64,000 nucleotides of DNA, taken from Chryseobacterium lathyri. Its GTDB lineage: Bacteria; Bacteroidota; Bacteroidia; Flavobacteriales; Weeksellaceae. Location: assembly GCF_003290185.1 (NCBI RefSeq), contig NZ_QNFY01000009.1, positions 1 to 64,000 on the forward strand. Reading direction: 5' to 3'. How positions within the stretch are numbered: the stretch's first letter is position 1; the number at the start of each line of letters is the position of its first letter. This document shows, piece by piece, positions 52,852-61,341 of this stretch. The translations under genes were made by a program, and so were the position numbers. Below the pieces are notes generated by a model. The model saw nothing but the letters and a program-made list of their open reading frames with translations, was not told the DNA's origin and did no database searches.

Positions 52852-53265
52852 CTATTTTTTTACTTTTATATAAATAACCTCATATTGGCTATTTTCAATT
52901 TTGGAATGTATTTTCAGGGCGTTATCCTGAGTTTCTACAATTTTATTGCTGAAAACATCTCCTATACGGATACGGCCATCATTGACTGTCTTATCCAGCA
53001 CGATCGCTTTATAATTGCAGTCGTCCACAAAAACCAGCGAGGATTTTATGTAGTCTTTACCATTATTGAAATATTCGGTCTGAATATTATCTTTAATGGT
53101 CATATACCAGATTCCCGCGGGATAATTCGGGCGAAGGAATTTCCCTTCTCTTATATTTTTACATTTAGCCGGCTGATCCGGTTTGTCAAATGCTGTCTTT
53201 TGAGACTTAGCCTGAGAAAATATCAACATCAATAAAGCTGCTGATCCTAATTTTAAATGCTTCAT
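52852..53265 (-). CDS. Secreted hypothetical protein, 137 aa
   Basis: Signal SAALLMLIFSQAKSQ is followed by a beta-rich mature part (AGIWYMTIKDNIQTEYFNNGKDYIKSSLVFVDDCNYKAIVLDK, NALKIHSKIENSQYEVIYIKVKK). Two Cys (CKNIREG, DDCNYK) may form a disulfide. No family is recognised. Its ATG overlaps the stop of the membrane-protein gene upstream by four bases (ATGA), so the two are translationally coupled. Confidence 0.75.
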   Translation of the reverse strand: MKHLKLGSAALLMLIFSQAKSQKTAFDKPDQPAKCKNIREGKFLRPNYPAGIWYMTIKDNIQTEYFNNGKDYIKSSLVFVDDCNYKAIVLDKTVNDGRIRIGDVFSNKIVETQDNALKIHSKIENSQYEVIYIKVKK

Positions 53266-53666
53266 ATTTGTGTCCGTTGATTTATTTTTTTATTTCCTGC
53301 AGCGAAAACCATAAGGAAAGCGCCTAAAAATTCTATAACCCAGCCCCATTTCAGCTTTACAACTCCTGCAAAAGCTTCTCTCCATGATTTGAACGGCAGA
53401 AAGCTGAAGTATTCCAGAGACTGCATCTTTACGGCAACGAGTGTAAATGCAAATAACAGAATCAGCAACACTCCAAAGAACCTTACTACTTTCACACTAT
53501 TATTGACAATACCAAAAACTGCACATGCGGCAAAGATCCAGCATGCAATAGCCAGATAATGATCCAGTTTCCAGTAATTCCAGTTTCCAATAATGGGAAC
53601 ATGAACAAGAGGAAGAAAACTACCCGCCACCACTAATAATAATCCTAATAACTGAATATTTTTCAT
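53262..53666 (-). CDS. Four-helix membrane protein, 134 aa
   Basis: Hydrophobic helices: IQLLGLLLVVAGSFLPLVHV, LDHYLAIACWIFAACAVFGIV, VVRFFGVLLILLFAFTLVAV and GWVIEFLGAFLMVFAAG. No family is recognised. I use ATG 53666, because the longer frame up to 53747 is coded by the terminator of the preceding gene. It is coupled to the secreted-protein gene. Confidence 0.7.
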   Translation of the reverse strand: MKNIQLLGLLLVVAGSFLPLVHVPIIGNWNYWKLDHYLAIACWIFAACAVFGIVNNSVKVVRFFGVLLILLFAFTLVAVKMQSLEYFSFLPFKSWREAFAGVVKLKWGWVIEFLGAFLMVFAAGNKKINQRTQI

Positions 53667-53697
53667 ATTTACTAAAGTGCCAAAATACAAAAAAAAA

Positions 53698-53716
53698 CAC
53701 ACTTTTAAACAGTGTG
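53698..53716 (-). terminator. Terminator of the sigma-factor operon
   Basis: CACACT at 53698-53703 pairs with AGTGTG at 53711-53716, with a run of T on the minus strand, 100 bases after the outer-membrane-protein stop. Confidence 0.7.
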
Positions 53717-53815
53717 CTTTAAAAACGGATGATTCCTTTACAAACATTTGTTAGCCTCAATAAAAATTGATTTAAATTAAATTATCTTTAATAAATATCC
53801 AGTTTTATTACTGAA

Positions 53816-54907
53816 TTAGAAAATGATATTTACGAATTCTATGCCGAGCTGAACTCCATATTTATTCTTCAGAATAGTACTGTCATTAAATACGGGTGTA
53901 AAATCTTTCTGAACAAATACTTTAAGACCTCCATAACTGATCCCGAATTTTCCACCGACGATAAAATCGTTCACTCCATGCATTATTCTTTCTCTTTCTA
54001 CAATCCTTCTGGAGTTTTCATTTGAATATTTTATGTAATTCACACTTCCCACTTTCACACCGCCATAAATCCCCATTACCAGGCTCAGTTGTCTTTTTTT
54101 GTTATCAAGATACTGAACCCCGTCATATTCTGTATATTTTGGATTCAATACAAATCTTAAATCTACAGGAATGTATAGGTATGTAATGTTGAATTGGGTT
54201 TTCTTTAAATTCCCCCTGTCAAAATCATCTACGAACAAAGCGTTGTCTTCCTGCTTAAAAACTCTTCCGTATTTGGGAACATACTGGTCGAATCTGACTC
54301 CTAAACCAACCCGGTAAAATACAGGGCTTTTAAAGCCTCCGATCTGGTCCTCATATCTGATTGCCATTTCTGAAGAGTTGATGATGGTATTCCTGGTATC
54401 AGAATCTTTATTGTAAAAGTTAAAAGGTTCATTTTTTGATGTCAGGCCTGCTCCCATTATACTGCCGGATAATTCTACAGTCTGTAAGGACTGTTTTGGA
54501 TTTTTTGTCCCCTTTTGCCCCAATTTCATATTAAGACCATTAAATCCCAGCCACATCTCGTTTTTATTTGTACTGTCCCGATCCATAAAAACAGCATTTC
54601 TAACCATTTCTGTTGTCGCAGCCTGCAGTTCGCTTTGCTGGGCATCTACTTTTTCATTAATCGTTTGTTGATATTTTGAAGCAATTTCGGAGCGTTTTCT
54701 CTTCTTTTCCTCCGTTGTGATTTTATTATCTTTAAAATCTTTATCAACGATGTCCAGCTCTGCATTCATTTTGGATTTCTCTGAAACCACAATGCTGTCA
54801 ATTTTTTTCGAATAGAGTTTAATCTGCAGATTCATATCCGGTTTTTCCTGAGCCACACTGTATGTAAAAGCCATTACAGCAGCCATAAAGATCAACTTTG
54901 TTCTCAT
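53816..54907 (-). CDS. Outer-membrane beta-barrel-like protein with coiled-coil N-terminus
   Basis: The 363-residue protein has signal FMAAVMAFTYSVAQ. Residues ~25-110 are a charged coiled coil (KMNAELDIVDKDFKDNKITTEEKKRKRSEIASKY). The rest alternates in strands ending in aromatic residues (MAIRYEDQIGGFKSPVFYRVGLGVRFDQY, YLYIPVDLRFVLNP, QLSLVMGIYGGVKVGSVNY) and closes KYGVQLGIEFVNIIF, with the terminal Phe typical of outer-membrane barrels. It is third in the operon after the sigma factor and putative anti-sigma. Confidence 0.75.
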   Translation of the reverse strand: MRTKLIFMAAVMAFTYSVAQEKPDMNLQIKLYSKKIDSIVVSEKSKMNAELDIVDKDFKDNKITTEEKKRKRSEIASKYQQTINEKVDAQQSELQAATTEMVRNAVFMDRDSTNKNEMWLGFNGLNMKLGQKGTKNPKQSLQTVELSGSIMGAGLTSKNEPFNFYNKDSDTRNTIINSSEMAIRYEDQIGGFKSPVFYRVGLGVRFDQYVPKYGRVFKQEDNALFVDDFDRGNLKKTQFNITYLYIPVDLRFVLNPKYTEYDGVQYLDNKKRQLSLVMGIYGGVKVGSVNYIKYSNENSRRIVERERIMHGVNDFIVGGKFGISYGGLKVFVQKDFTPVFNDSTILKNKYGVQLGIEFVNIIF

Positions 54908-54991
54908 ATTTATTTTATTAATTTTAAACAATATTTTAGCTCTGTCCCTGTTTCAGGCCAGTATTATTTGGATTTTATAAAAAATTCAGTT

Positions 54992-55708
54992 TTATTTGGA
55001 TTCCAGATAGACCGTTACTCCCAAAACGGTTACATTACCTACATTCGGAACAATATTATCAAATTTGAAAGCTCCTAATTTACGTTCATCTTTACTGGCT
55101 TTTTCCCGGGCTTTATCAAATTCTCTGCCCAAAAGAAGTTCATCAGAATTGATATAGTTTGATTTTGATTTCTTCACTTCTGCAAATACAGGAGGATTTG
55201 GCATCACAGTATTCTCCGCTTTTTCATTGTTAATGATATTATTTTCCGGTTGAATAACTATATTTTGCCCTTCTTTATGTTCAGCAATCTGAGTATCGTT
55301 CGATCTTCTTTCTTTTTTTGGAATTAATGCATGATCAGAACTAAATTTTTCCAGATTTTTGTTTACAATTTTCACTGTATTCTCCCGGATAGGCTCATTC
55401 GAAATAAGCGTTTGATCTTCCAAGCCTGCATTTATAGGATTTACTGTCTTTTTAAGAGTTTTTTTAACAATATAATCTGTTTGTTTACTCTCAAATTTTG
55501 TTTTATAATTGTTATAATAAATAAATGTTCCTGCAGAAATAAAGAGCAATACAGCAGCAGCATACTTCCACCACTTAAAAGACCGGTTTAACGGCATATC
55601 AGGTATATTATCCAACTTCTGGTCTAATTTATCCCAAAGATCTTCAGAAGGCTTAATTTCGAGTCTTTCGTAGTCAGACTTTAACTGTTTCAGTATCTCT
55701 TTTTTCAT
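54992..55708 (-). CDS. Putative anti-sigma factor
   Basis: The 238-residue protein has a cytoplasmic N-part (LKSDYERLEIKPSEDLWDKLDQKLD), one membrane helix (WWKYAAAVLLFISAGTFIYY, residues ~46-65) and a long, charged, poorly conserved periplasmic region. This is the usual form of Bacteroidetes anti-sigma proteins encoded after an ECF sigma gene. Its start lies inside the sigma gene (35-base overlap), which supports coupled expression. The binding of the sigma factor is inference. Confidence 0.75.
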   Translation of the reverse strand: MKKEILKQLKSDYERLEIKPSEDLWDKLDQKLDNIPDMPLNRSFKWWKYAAAVLLFISAGTFIYYNNYKTKFESKQTDYIVKKTLKKTVNPINAGLEDQTLISNEPIRENTVKIVNKNLEKFSSDHALIPKKERRSNDTQIAEHKEGQNIVIQPENNIINNEKAENTVMPNPPVFAEVKKSKSNYINSDELLLGREFDKAREKASKDERKLGAFKFDNIVPNVGNVTVLGVTVYLESK

Positions 55709-56228
55709 TTTCTTCTGCTTTTAAAAATTCTGTAAGCCATTTTTTAGCTTTGCTTAGCTGGCTTTTACTTGTTCCCTCTGAAATATTCAGCATTTTTGCG
55801 ATTTCCTGATGTTTTTTTTCTTCAAAAACATATAAATTGAAGATCAGCCTATACCCTGCCGGCATCTTTAAAAATATTTCTTCAATATTGATTTCTTCCA
55901 GCCGTTCATTTATATCTTCATCAGAATACTCGTCTGCAATTTCTATATCGGCATAAAGAATATTCCTGTTCTTCCTGACAAAACTGATAGAATCATTGAC
56001 AACAATTTTTCTCAGCCAAAATGGAAAGCTTTTCCAATCTCTGCATTCGTCTAGCTTGGTAAAGCATTTCATAAACGCGCTGATCAGGATATCTTCTGCA
56101 TCATGAAGATTATTCGTATAAGAATTTGATATGGCAAGCATTTTAGCCGAAAACATTTCGTAAAGAGCCTTTTGGGCCATCCGGTCCTGTTTTTTAGCCA
56201 GTAAAAAATTCTTTTCGAGGTTCTCCAT
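55674..56228 (-). CDS. ECF RNA polymerase sigma factor
   Basis: The 184-residue protein has region 2 (KALYEMFSAKMLAISNSYTNNLHDAEDILISAFMKCF, then FPFWLRKIVVNDSISFVRK) and region 4 (IFLKMPAGYRLIFNLYVFEEKKHQEIAKMLNISEGTSKSQLSKAKKWL) with its helix-turn-helix. No region 3, as in ECF factors. It heads an operon with a putative anti-sigma and an outer-membrane protein that may be its target or signal source. Confidence 0.93.
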   Translation of the reverse strand: MENLEKNFLLAKKQDRMAQKALYEMFSAKMLAISNSYTNNLHDAEDILISAFMKCFTKLDECRDWKSFPFWLRKIVVNDSISFVRKNRNILYADIEIADEYSDEDINERLEEINIEEIFLKMPAGYRLIFNLYVFEEKKHQEIAKMLNISEGTSKSQLSKAKKWLTEFLKAEENEKRDTETVKV

Positions 56229-56289
56229 GTATCGGTTTTCTAACTATAAGACGGAATTTATTCTAAAAGGTTGCCCGAAAATAAAAAAA

Positions 56290-56317
56290 AATTGCACTTT
56301 CTTTCAAAAAGTGCAAT
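56290..56317 (-). terminator. Terminator of the nucleoside-transporter gene
   Basis: AATTGCACTTT at 56290-56300 pairs with AAAGTGCAATT at 56307-56317; a T-run follows on the minus strand. Confidence 0.85.
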
Positions 56318-56346
56318 TTAATATTTTAATAATCAGATCAGTAGAA

Positions 56347-57729
56347 TTAGTGTTTTACTGAAGAAACTTCTTCCGGATTGTGTTTATGTCTGAATAAAAC
56401 AGCAAAGAAAATGGCCAGGATCAATGCATAAATTGCAAATGAGAGCCATATATTCTGCCAGTCTTTTACCATGACTACAGATGAAAGTGTTCCGTCAGCA
56501 TTCACTGCTGAATTGAAGCTGTTTTTAAGGATTTCCAGGAAAGTAGGATTATCAGCTGTTGTGTCAAGATAAGCAGATAAATCCGAAGCATTCGTAAATT
56601 TGTGCGTGAAAAATTTATCGATAGCCCAACCTGCAATATAGCTTCCGAAAAGAGCACCAAAACCATTGGTCATCATCATAAATAATCCCTGAGCAGATGA
56701 TCTTATCTTTTTATCAGTTGTTGTTTCTACGAAAAGAGAACCGGAAATATTAAAGAAGTCAAATGCCATTCCGTATACGATGCATGAAAAAATGATCAGT
56801 GAAAGCCCAAATCCATCAGGAACCCCATAAGCAAAGAATCCGAATCTAAGCACCCAGGCCAACATAGACATCAACATTACTTTTTTAATTCCAAATTTTC
56901 TTAGAAAGAATGGGATTGCCAAAATAAATAGTGTTTCCGAGACCTGCGAAATCGACATGATAATCGTAGACCTCTGTACTACAAATGAGTCTGCATATTT
57001 GGGGAAGTGTGAAAATTCACTTAAGAATACATCTCCGTAAGCGTTAGTCAGCTGAAGTGCTGCCCCCAAAAGCATTGAAAACAAAAAGAACAAGGCCATT
57101 TTATAGCTTCCGAAAAGCTTAAATGCATTAAGGCCTAATTGTTCAGATAATGGAGCATTTTTATCAATCAGCTTTTGAGGCGGACATTTTGGTAAAGTCA
57201 GAGCATAGATTCCTAGAAATATCGCAATAGCTCCGCCAATATAAAACTGTCCTTCTGTAGCCTTGTTTCCTGTAAGATTGGTAATCCACATCGCTACAAT
57301 AAACCCGATAGTTCCCCACACCCGGATAGGCGGAAAATCTCTCACGACATCCAGATTACTGTTTTTCAGGATCGTGTAAGAAATAGAGTTTGCCAGGGCA
57401 ATGGTAGGCATATAAAAGCACATCGCCAGAAGCATTAGCCAAAAGAAAGAATTAGGATCTGCGGAATGAGGCAATACAAAAAGGATAACCCCATAAAGGA
57501 TATGCAGTACAGAAAATATACGTTCTGCATTTACCCAGCGGTCGGCAATAATCCCGGTAATGGTCGGCATAAAAATAGAAGCTATTCCCATGGTTCCGAA
57601 AACGGCTCCAAACTGGGTTCCGTCCCAGTGTTTTGTACCGAACCAAAAATTAGCCATCGTAATCAGCCATGCTCCCCAAACAAAAAACTGAAGAAAGCTG
57701 AGGATGGTAAGTCGTAATTTTAAATTCAT
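56347..57729 (-). CDS. NupG-type nucleoside MFS transporter
   Basis: The 460-residue protein has 12 membrane helices. LSFLQFFVWGAWLITMANFWFG and GTMGIASIFMPTITGIIADRW are the N-terminal hallmarks of nucleoside:H+ symporters (NupG/XapB). FFNISGSLFVETTTDKKIRSSAQGLFMMMTNGFGA lies in the second half. The insertion at ~400-430 is loop. Probable substrate nucleosides, by family. The bifunctional-nuclease gene ends 20 bases upstream. Confidence 0.9.
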   Translation of the reverse strand: MNLKLRLTILSFLQFFVWGAWLITMANFWFGTKHWDGTQFGAVFGTMGIASIFMPTITGIIADRWVNAERIFSVLHILYGVILFVLPHSADPNSFFWLMLLAMCFYMPTIALANSISYTILKNSNLDVVRDFPPIRVWGTIGFIVAMWITNLTGNKATEGQFYIGGAIAIFLGIYALTLPKCPPQKLIDKNAPLSEQLGLNAFKLFGSYKMALFFLFSMLLGAALQLTNAYGDVFLSEFSHFPKYADSFVVQRSTIIMSISQVSETLFILAIPFFLRKFGIKKVMLMSMLAWVLRFGFFAYGVPDGFGLSLIIFSCIVYGMAFDFFNISGSLFVETTTDKKIRSSAQGLFMMMTNGFGALFGSYIAGWAIDKFFTHKFTNASDLSAYLDTTADNPTFLEILKNSFNSAVNADGTLSSVVMVKDWQNIWLSFAIYALILAIFFAVLFRHKHNPEEVSSVKH

Positions 57730-57749
57730 AGTTTAGTATAAGTGTTCTT

Positions 57750-58349
57750 TTAATCAATTCTCTTTTTCCTCCTTTTAATTTCTTCCTGAATTTCCAGAGC
57801 GGTATCAAAATCTTCTTCCTTTACGGCTTCATCCAGTAATTTTTGCAGCTCTTCCATAGATACTGCTTTTAAATTATCTTCAGACTGCTCGGTTTCGGAG
57901 AACGGCTGTTCTTCTTTTGAAACATCTTCCAGCTCAAGAAGAATTCCTGCTTCATTAAGAACCTGCTGAGTGGTAAAAATAGGGGCGTCAAATCTTACGG
58001 CCATTGCTACTGCATCAGAAGTTCTTGCATCCAGGATCAGCTCTTCATTATTAGCTTTATTTTTGAAATTAATATTAGAAAAAAATACGCCGTCTACGAT
58101 CTGGTAAATAATCACTGAAACCAATTCATAATGGGCAGAAACTATAAATTTTGTGAATAAATCATGGGTAAGCGGACGGGGCGGATGGATGTCTTTTTCC
58201 AGTCCCAGCGAAATAGACTGAGCCTCGAAATTTCCTATAACAACAGGTAATTTTATATGTGATTCTTCATGTTCCAATAACAAAGCGTAAGCCCCCGATT
58301 GGGTCTGGCTGTACGATATTCCGCGAATAATTAGCTGCTTATAATCCAT
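57750..58349 (-). CDS. DUF151 bifunctional-nuclease-like protein with UVR motif
   Basis: The 199-residue protein shows the BFN/DUF151 core: LLLEHEESHIKLPVVIGNFEAQSI, RPLTHDLF, and LDARTSDAVAMAVRFDAPIF, the invariant DARxSDAxAL-like segment. A C-terminal UVR motif (LQKLLDEAVKEEDFDTALEIQEEIKRRK) is like the UvrB-UvrC contact helix. Family members are linked to nuclease activity or stress protein binding; activity here is unproven. It may be cotranscribed with the nucleoside transporter. Confidence 0.92.
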   Translation of the reverse strand: MDYKQLIIRGISYSQTQSGAYALLLEHEESHIKLPVVIGNFEAQSISLGLEKDIHPPRPLTHDLFTKFIVSAHYELVSVIIYQIVDGVFFSNINFKNKANNEELILDARTSDAVAMAVRFDAPIFTTQQVLNEAGILLELEDVSKEEQPFSETEQSEDNLKAVSMEELQKLLDEAVKEEDFDTALEIQEEIKRRKKRID

Positions 58350-58400
58350 AGCTACAAATATAAATTAATTTTTTATTGTAGGTTTCACTTTTAGACAAAA

Positions 58401-58427
58401 ATAAAAGCCCGGAAGCCGAGCTTTTAT
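58401..58427 (-). terminator. Terminator of etfBA
   Basis: ATAAAAGC pairs with GCTTTTAT, with an inner CGG/CCG pair. T-rich DNA follows on the minus strand. Confidence 0.7.
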
Positions 58428-58450
58428 GCTATTGTTGATAAGTGTCAAAA

Positions 58451-58530
58451 GTCAATAGTGAATTTTGCTTCGCAAGTGAATTAATTTATCTGAAAAAATT
58501 GACAAGCGTAGCATATTGACTATTAACCAT
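58451..58530. repeat. GTCAATAGTGAA / TTGCTTCGCAAG intergenic repeat
   Basis: AATAGTGAATTTTGCTTCGC near 58454-58473 is an imperfect inverse of GCGTAGCATATTGACTATT at 58506-58524. The word GTGAATT / ATTCACTATT recurs. It fills the space between etfA and its terminator. Confidence 0.55.
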
Positions 58531-58538
58531 TCACTATT

Positions 58539-59486
58539 CTATCCTTTAATTGCTTTAATTTTCTCTGTTAATGCAGGAATAATCTGGAATGCATCTCCTA
58601 CTACTCCATAATCCGCAGACTTAAAGAATGGTGCTTCAGCATCATTATTAATAACTACGATAGTTTTAGAAGAGTTTACCCCGGCTAAGTGCTGAATAGC
58701 TCCGGAAATACCTACTGCAATATAAAGATTAGGTGAAATTGCTTTTCCTGTCTGTCCTACGTGCTCTGTGTGAGGTCTCCATCCGATATCAGAAACCGGC
58801 TTGGAACATGCAGTAGCAGCCCCAAGAACATTAGCAAGATCTTCAATCATTCCCCAGTTTTCAGGACCTTTCATTCCTCTTCCTGCAGAAACTACCACCT
58901 CTGCTTCTTTAAGGTCTAATTTCCCTGAGCTCTGCTCGTGAGAGATCACTTTAGTATCTTCATTAGCTACTGATAGATTCTTAACTTCTTCTGATCCTGA
59001 TACAGCGCTTTCTTTTACACCGAAAGCATTTTGAGAAACTGTGATGATCACCCCATTTCCTTCAGCTTTTGCATGCATAAACCCTTTTCCTGAAAAAGCT
59101 TTTCTTTTTACCTGGAACGGGGAAAGGCTTTCAGGGGCTTCAAGTACATTGGTAATCAAAGAATAGTTCTTCATTACTGCAAGCATAGGAGCGATAGAAG
59201 AAGCATCTGTAGTGTGAGGAAAAACGATAGTGTTTCCGTCTGCCACTTCACTTACAGCCTGAGCGAATGCCTTTGCTGAAAAGCTTTTAAGACCTTCATC
59301 TTTTACATTGATAACGGTTGATGCTCCATATTTGTACAATAAATCTGAAGAATCTGTTGGGTTTACAGAGATTGCCGTAACGGTATCTCCCGCCTGGTCT
59401 GCAACTGCTTTAGCATAAGAAACGGCTTCAAAAGCTGCTTTTTTGTAAACTCCATTTATATTTTCTGCGTATACGAATACTGCCAT
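58539..59486 (-). CDS. etfA: Electron-transfer flavoprotein alpha subunit
   Basis: The 315-residue subunit binds FAD with SAGRGMKGPENWGMIEDLANVLGAATACSKP and HVGQTGKAISPNLYIAVGISGAIQHLAGV, the ETF-alpha FAD-domain hallmarks. KTIVVINNDAEAPFFKSADYGVVGD follows. It accepts electrons from acyl-CoA dehydrogenases and passes them to quinone via ETF-QO. It follows etfB with a 101-base spacer of A-rich repeat words. Confidence 0.97.
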   Translation of the reverse strand: MAVFVYAENINGVYKKAAFEAVSYAKAVADQAGDTVTAISVNPTDSSDLLYKYGASTVINVKDEGLKSFSAKAFAQAVSEVADGNTIVFPHTTDASSIAPMLAVMKNYSLITNVLEAPESLSPFQVKRKAFSGKGFMHAKAEGNGVIITVSQNAFGVKESAVSGSEEVKNLSVANEDTKVISHEQSSGKLDLKEAEVVVSAGRGMKGPENWGMIEDLANVLGAATACSKPVSDIGWRPHTEHVGQTGKAISPNLYIAVGISGAIQHLAGVNSSKTIVVINNDAEAPFFKSADYGVVGDAFQIIPALTEKIKAIKG

Positions 59487-59587
59487 TTTTTTTAAATTTA
59501 AAGATTAAAAAATTTAAGGATTAAAAGATTGGAAATCAGATCAGGGCTCAACATATGTCCCTGTTTCAGCTTCTTTCTTTTAAATTT

Positions 59588-60334
59588 TTAGATTACTTTA
59601 GCTTCTTCGTGAAGTAATCTTACCAATTCATCCAAATTGTCAGGAGAAACCATTTTTACAGCAGCTCTTGGCGGCACGCTGTCATAAGTTACTCCCTGAA
59701 CTTTCACCTCAGAAGAAGCAGGCTCTACTACCTGTAAAGGCTTCGTTCTTGCAGACATGATCCCTCTCATATTCGGGATGATAAGATCTTTTTCATCTAC
59801 CAATCCTTTTTGTCCTGCGATTACAGCAGGTAATTTTACTGATATCGTTTCTTTTCCGCCTTCAATTTCTCTTACAGCTGTAGCTTCGCTTCCGTTTACA
59901 TCTAAACCTACAGATGCATTGACGAAAGGCTGGTTTAACAGCTGAGCGACCATTCCTGGTACTGAACCTCCGTTGTAATCGATAGATTCTTTTCCGCAAA
60001 GGATAAGGTCATATCCTCCGTTTTGAGCTACGGCAGCGATTTCTTTCGCTGTAGAATAGCTGTCTTTAGGATCAAGGTTTACCCTCACGGCATCATTGGC
60101 ACCAATAGCTAATGCTTTTCTGATCACTGGTTCTGTAGCAGCATCTCCTACGTTGATCACTGTTACAGTTGCACCCTGAGATTCCTGAAGTTTAACTGCT
60201 TTTGTCAACGCAAATTCATCTAAAGGATTGATTACCCACTGAATTCCATTTTTGTCGAAGGCAGATTTATCTGCCGTAAAGTTAATCTTGGAAGTAGTAT
60301 CCGGAACACTACTGATACAAACTAATATTTTCAT
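59588..60334 (-). CDS. etfB: Electron-transfer flavoprotein beta subunit
   Basis: The 248-residue partner binds AMP in the alpha/beta heterodimer. KILVCISSVPDTTSKI at the start, NPLDEFALTKAVKL, and LCGKESIDYNGGSVPGMVAQLLNQPFV are standard ETF-beta motifs. IPNMRGIMSARTKPL is the recognition-loop region with a shortened loop. First gene of the pair. Confidence 0.97.
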   Translation of the reverse strand: MKILVCISSVPDTTSKINFTADKSAFDKNGIQWVINPLDEFALTKAVKLQESQGATVTVINVGDAATEPVIRKALAIGANDAVRVNLDPKDSYSTAKEIAAVAQNGGYDLILCGKESIDYNGGSVPGMVAQLLNQPFVNASVGLDVNGSEATAVREIEGGKETISVKLPAVIAGQKGLVDEKDLIIPNMRGIMSARTKPLQVVEPASSEVKVQGVTYDSVPPRAAVKMVSPDNLDELVRLLHEEAKVI

Positions 60335-60362
60335 GTGTACTATTTTATTTTTTCCCTTTTAG

Positions 60363-60388
60363 GCATAAAAAACCTTAGTGTTTTATGC
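60363..60388 (-). terminator. Possible hairpin between the SDR gene and etfB
   Basis: GCATAAAA pairs with TTTTATGC (60363-60370 with 60381-60388). It lies 29 bases upstream of the etfB start, and about 100 bases after the SDR stop. Confidence 0.5.
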
Positions 60389-60487
60389 TGAGATTTTGTT
60401 ACATTTTACGTTGCTAATATAATTAAAAAATATATTATGCATGCATAATACTTATTTTTTTACTATTCAATACATTAAATGCATTTA

Positions 60488-61192
60488 CTAGGCTGGTTTT
60501 GTTGCCCTAAACTCTATTTTGCTGGGCAGAACACGTGGATTCATTTTTAAAATATCCAGGACCAGATTCCCCATATCTTCGGGCTGGATCTTCCAGCTGT
60601 CTTTTTCTGAGGGAACGTTTCCGTTAAAATTGGTAGCGACTGATCCCGGCATAATAACCGTAGATTTGATGTTGTATTTTCTCAGATCAATCATTGCCGC
60701 CTGGGTAAATCCTACGACTCCAAATTTAGATGCATTGTAACCTGTTCCGTTTTCAAAGAAATTGGCGCCTGCCAGACTCGAAACCGTGATATAATAGCCT
60801 TGCGTCTTTTTTAATTCTTCTACAGAAGCTTTTAATGTGTAGAATACACCTGTCAGATTGGTTTCTATCATATCATTCCACTCTTCGGCAGTCAGTTCAT
60901 CTACAGGTTTGAATATTCCCAATCCTGCATTGGCAATTACAAAATCCAGCCTTCCGAATGTCTCAGTAATATATTTTACAGCCTCTTCTTCACTTTCAAG
61001 GCTTCTTACATCTGAAACAATCCCCAAAACATTCTTTGAATATTTCTTAAGTTCTTCTTCAGCTTTTTCAACATCATCTCTTTTACGTCCTGAAAATGCT
61101 ACTGAAATACCGTTTTCCAATAATATTTTCGCTATTCCGAAACCTATTCCTTTGGTTCCTCCAGTTATATAAGCTACTTTATTTTCTGACAT
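60488..61192 (-). CDS. Short-chain dehydrogenase/reductase
   Basis: The 234-residue classical SDR has the cofactor loop TGGTKGIG (10-17), NAGLG, VSSLAG with the catalytic Ser, and YNASK with Tyr and Lys. IMPGSVATNF closes the active-site region. Arg at SGRKR suggests NADPH. Most similar in style to 3-oxoacyl-reductase-type SDRs; the substrate is unknown. Confidence 0.93.
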   Translation of the reverse strand: MSENKVAYITGGTKGIGFGIAKILLENGISVAFSGRKRDDVEKAEEELKKYSKNVLGIVSDVRSLESEEEAVKYITETFGRLDFVIANAGLGIFKPVDELTAEEWNDMIETNLTGVFYTLKASVEELKKTQGYYITVSSLAGANFFENGTGYNASKFGVVGFTQAAMIDLRKYNIKSTVIMPGSVATNFNGNVPSEKDSWKIQPEDMGNLVLDILKMNPRVLPSKIEFRATKPA

Positions 61193-61221
61193 ATTATTAA
61201 TTTTAATGCTCTAAAATAACA

Positions 61222-61245
61222 AAAACGCTTCAATTGAAGCGTTTT
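61222..61245. terminator. Palindromic hairpin terminator
   Basis: A perfect 24-base palindrome with arm AAAACGCTTCAA, between the SDR start and the LamG gene stop; A-rich on its left, T on its right. Confidence 0.75.
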
Positions 61246-61341
61246 ATATAGACTAAGATTTGTCAGGTATTTCTATAATTAATCTATAACAAAATATTTT
61301 ATCTGAAAAATAATGAAAACTAATTTCATACAAAACTTAAC

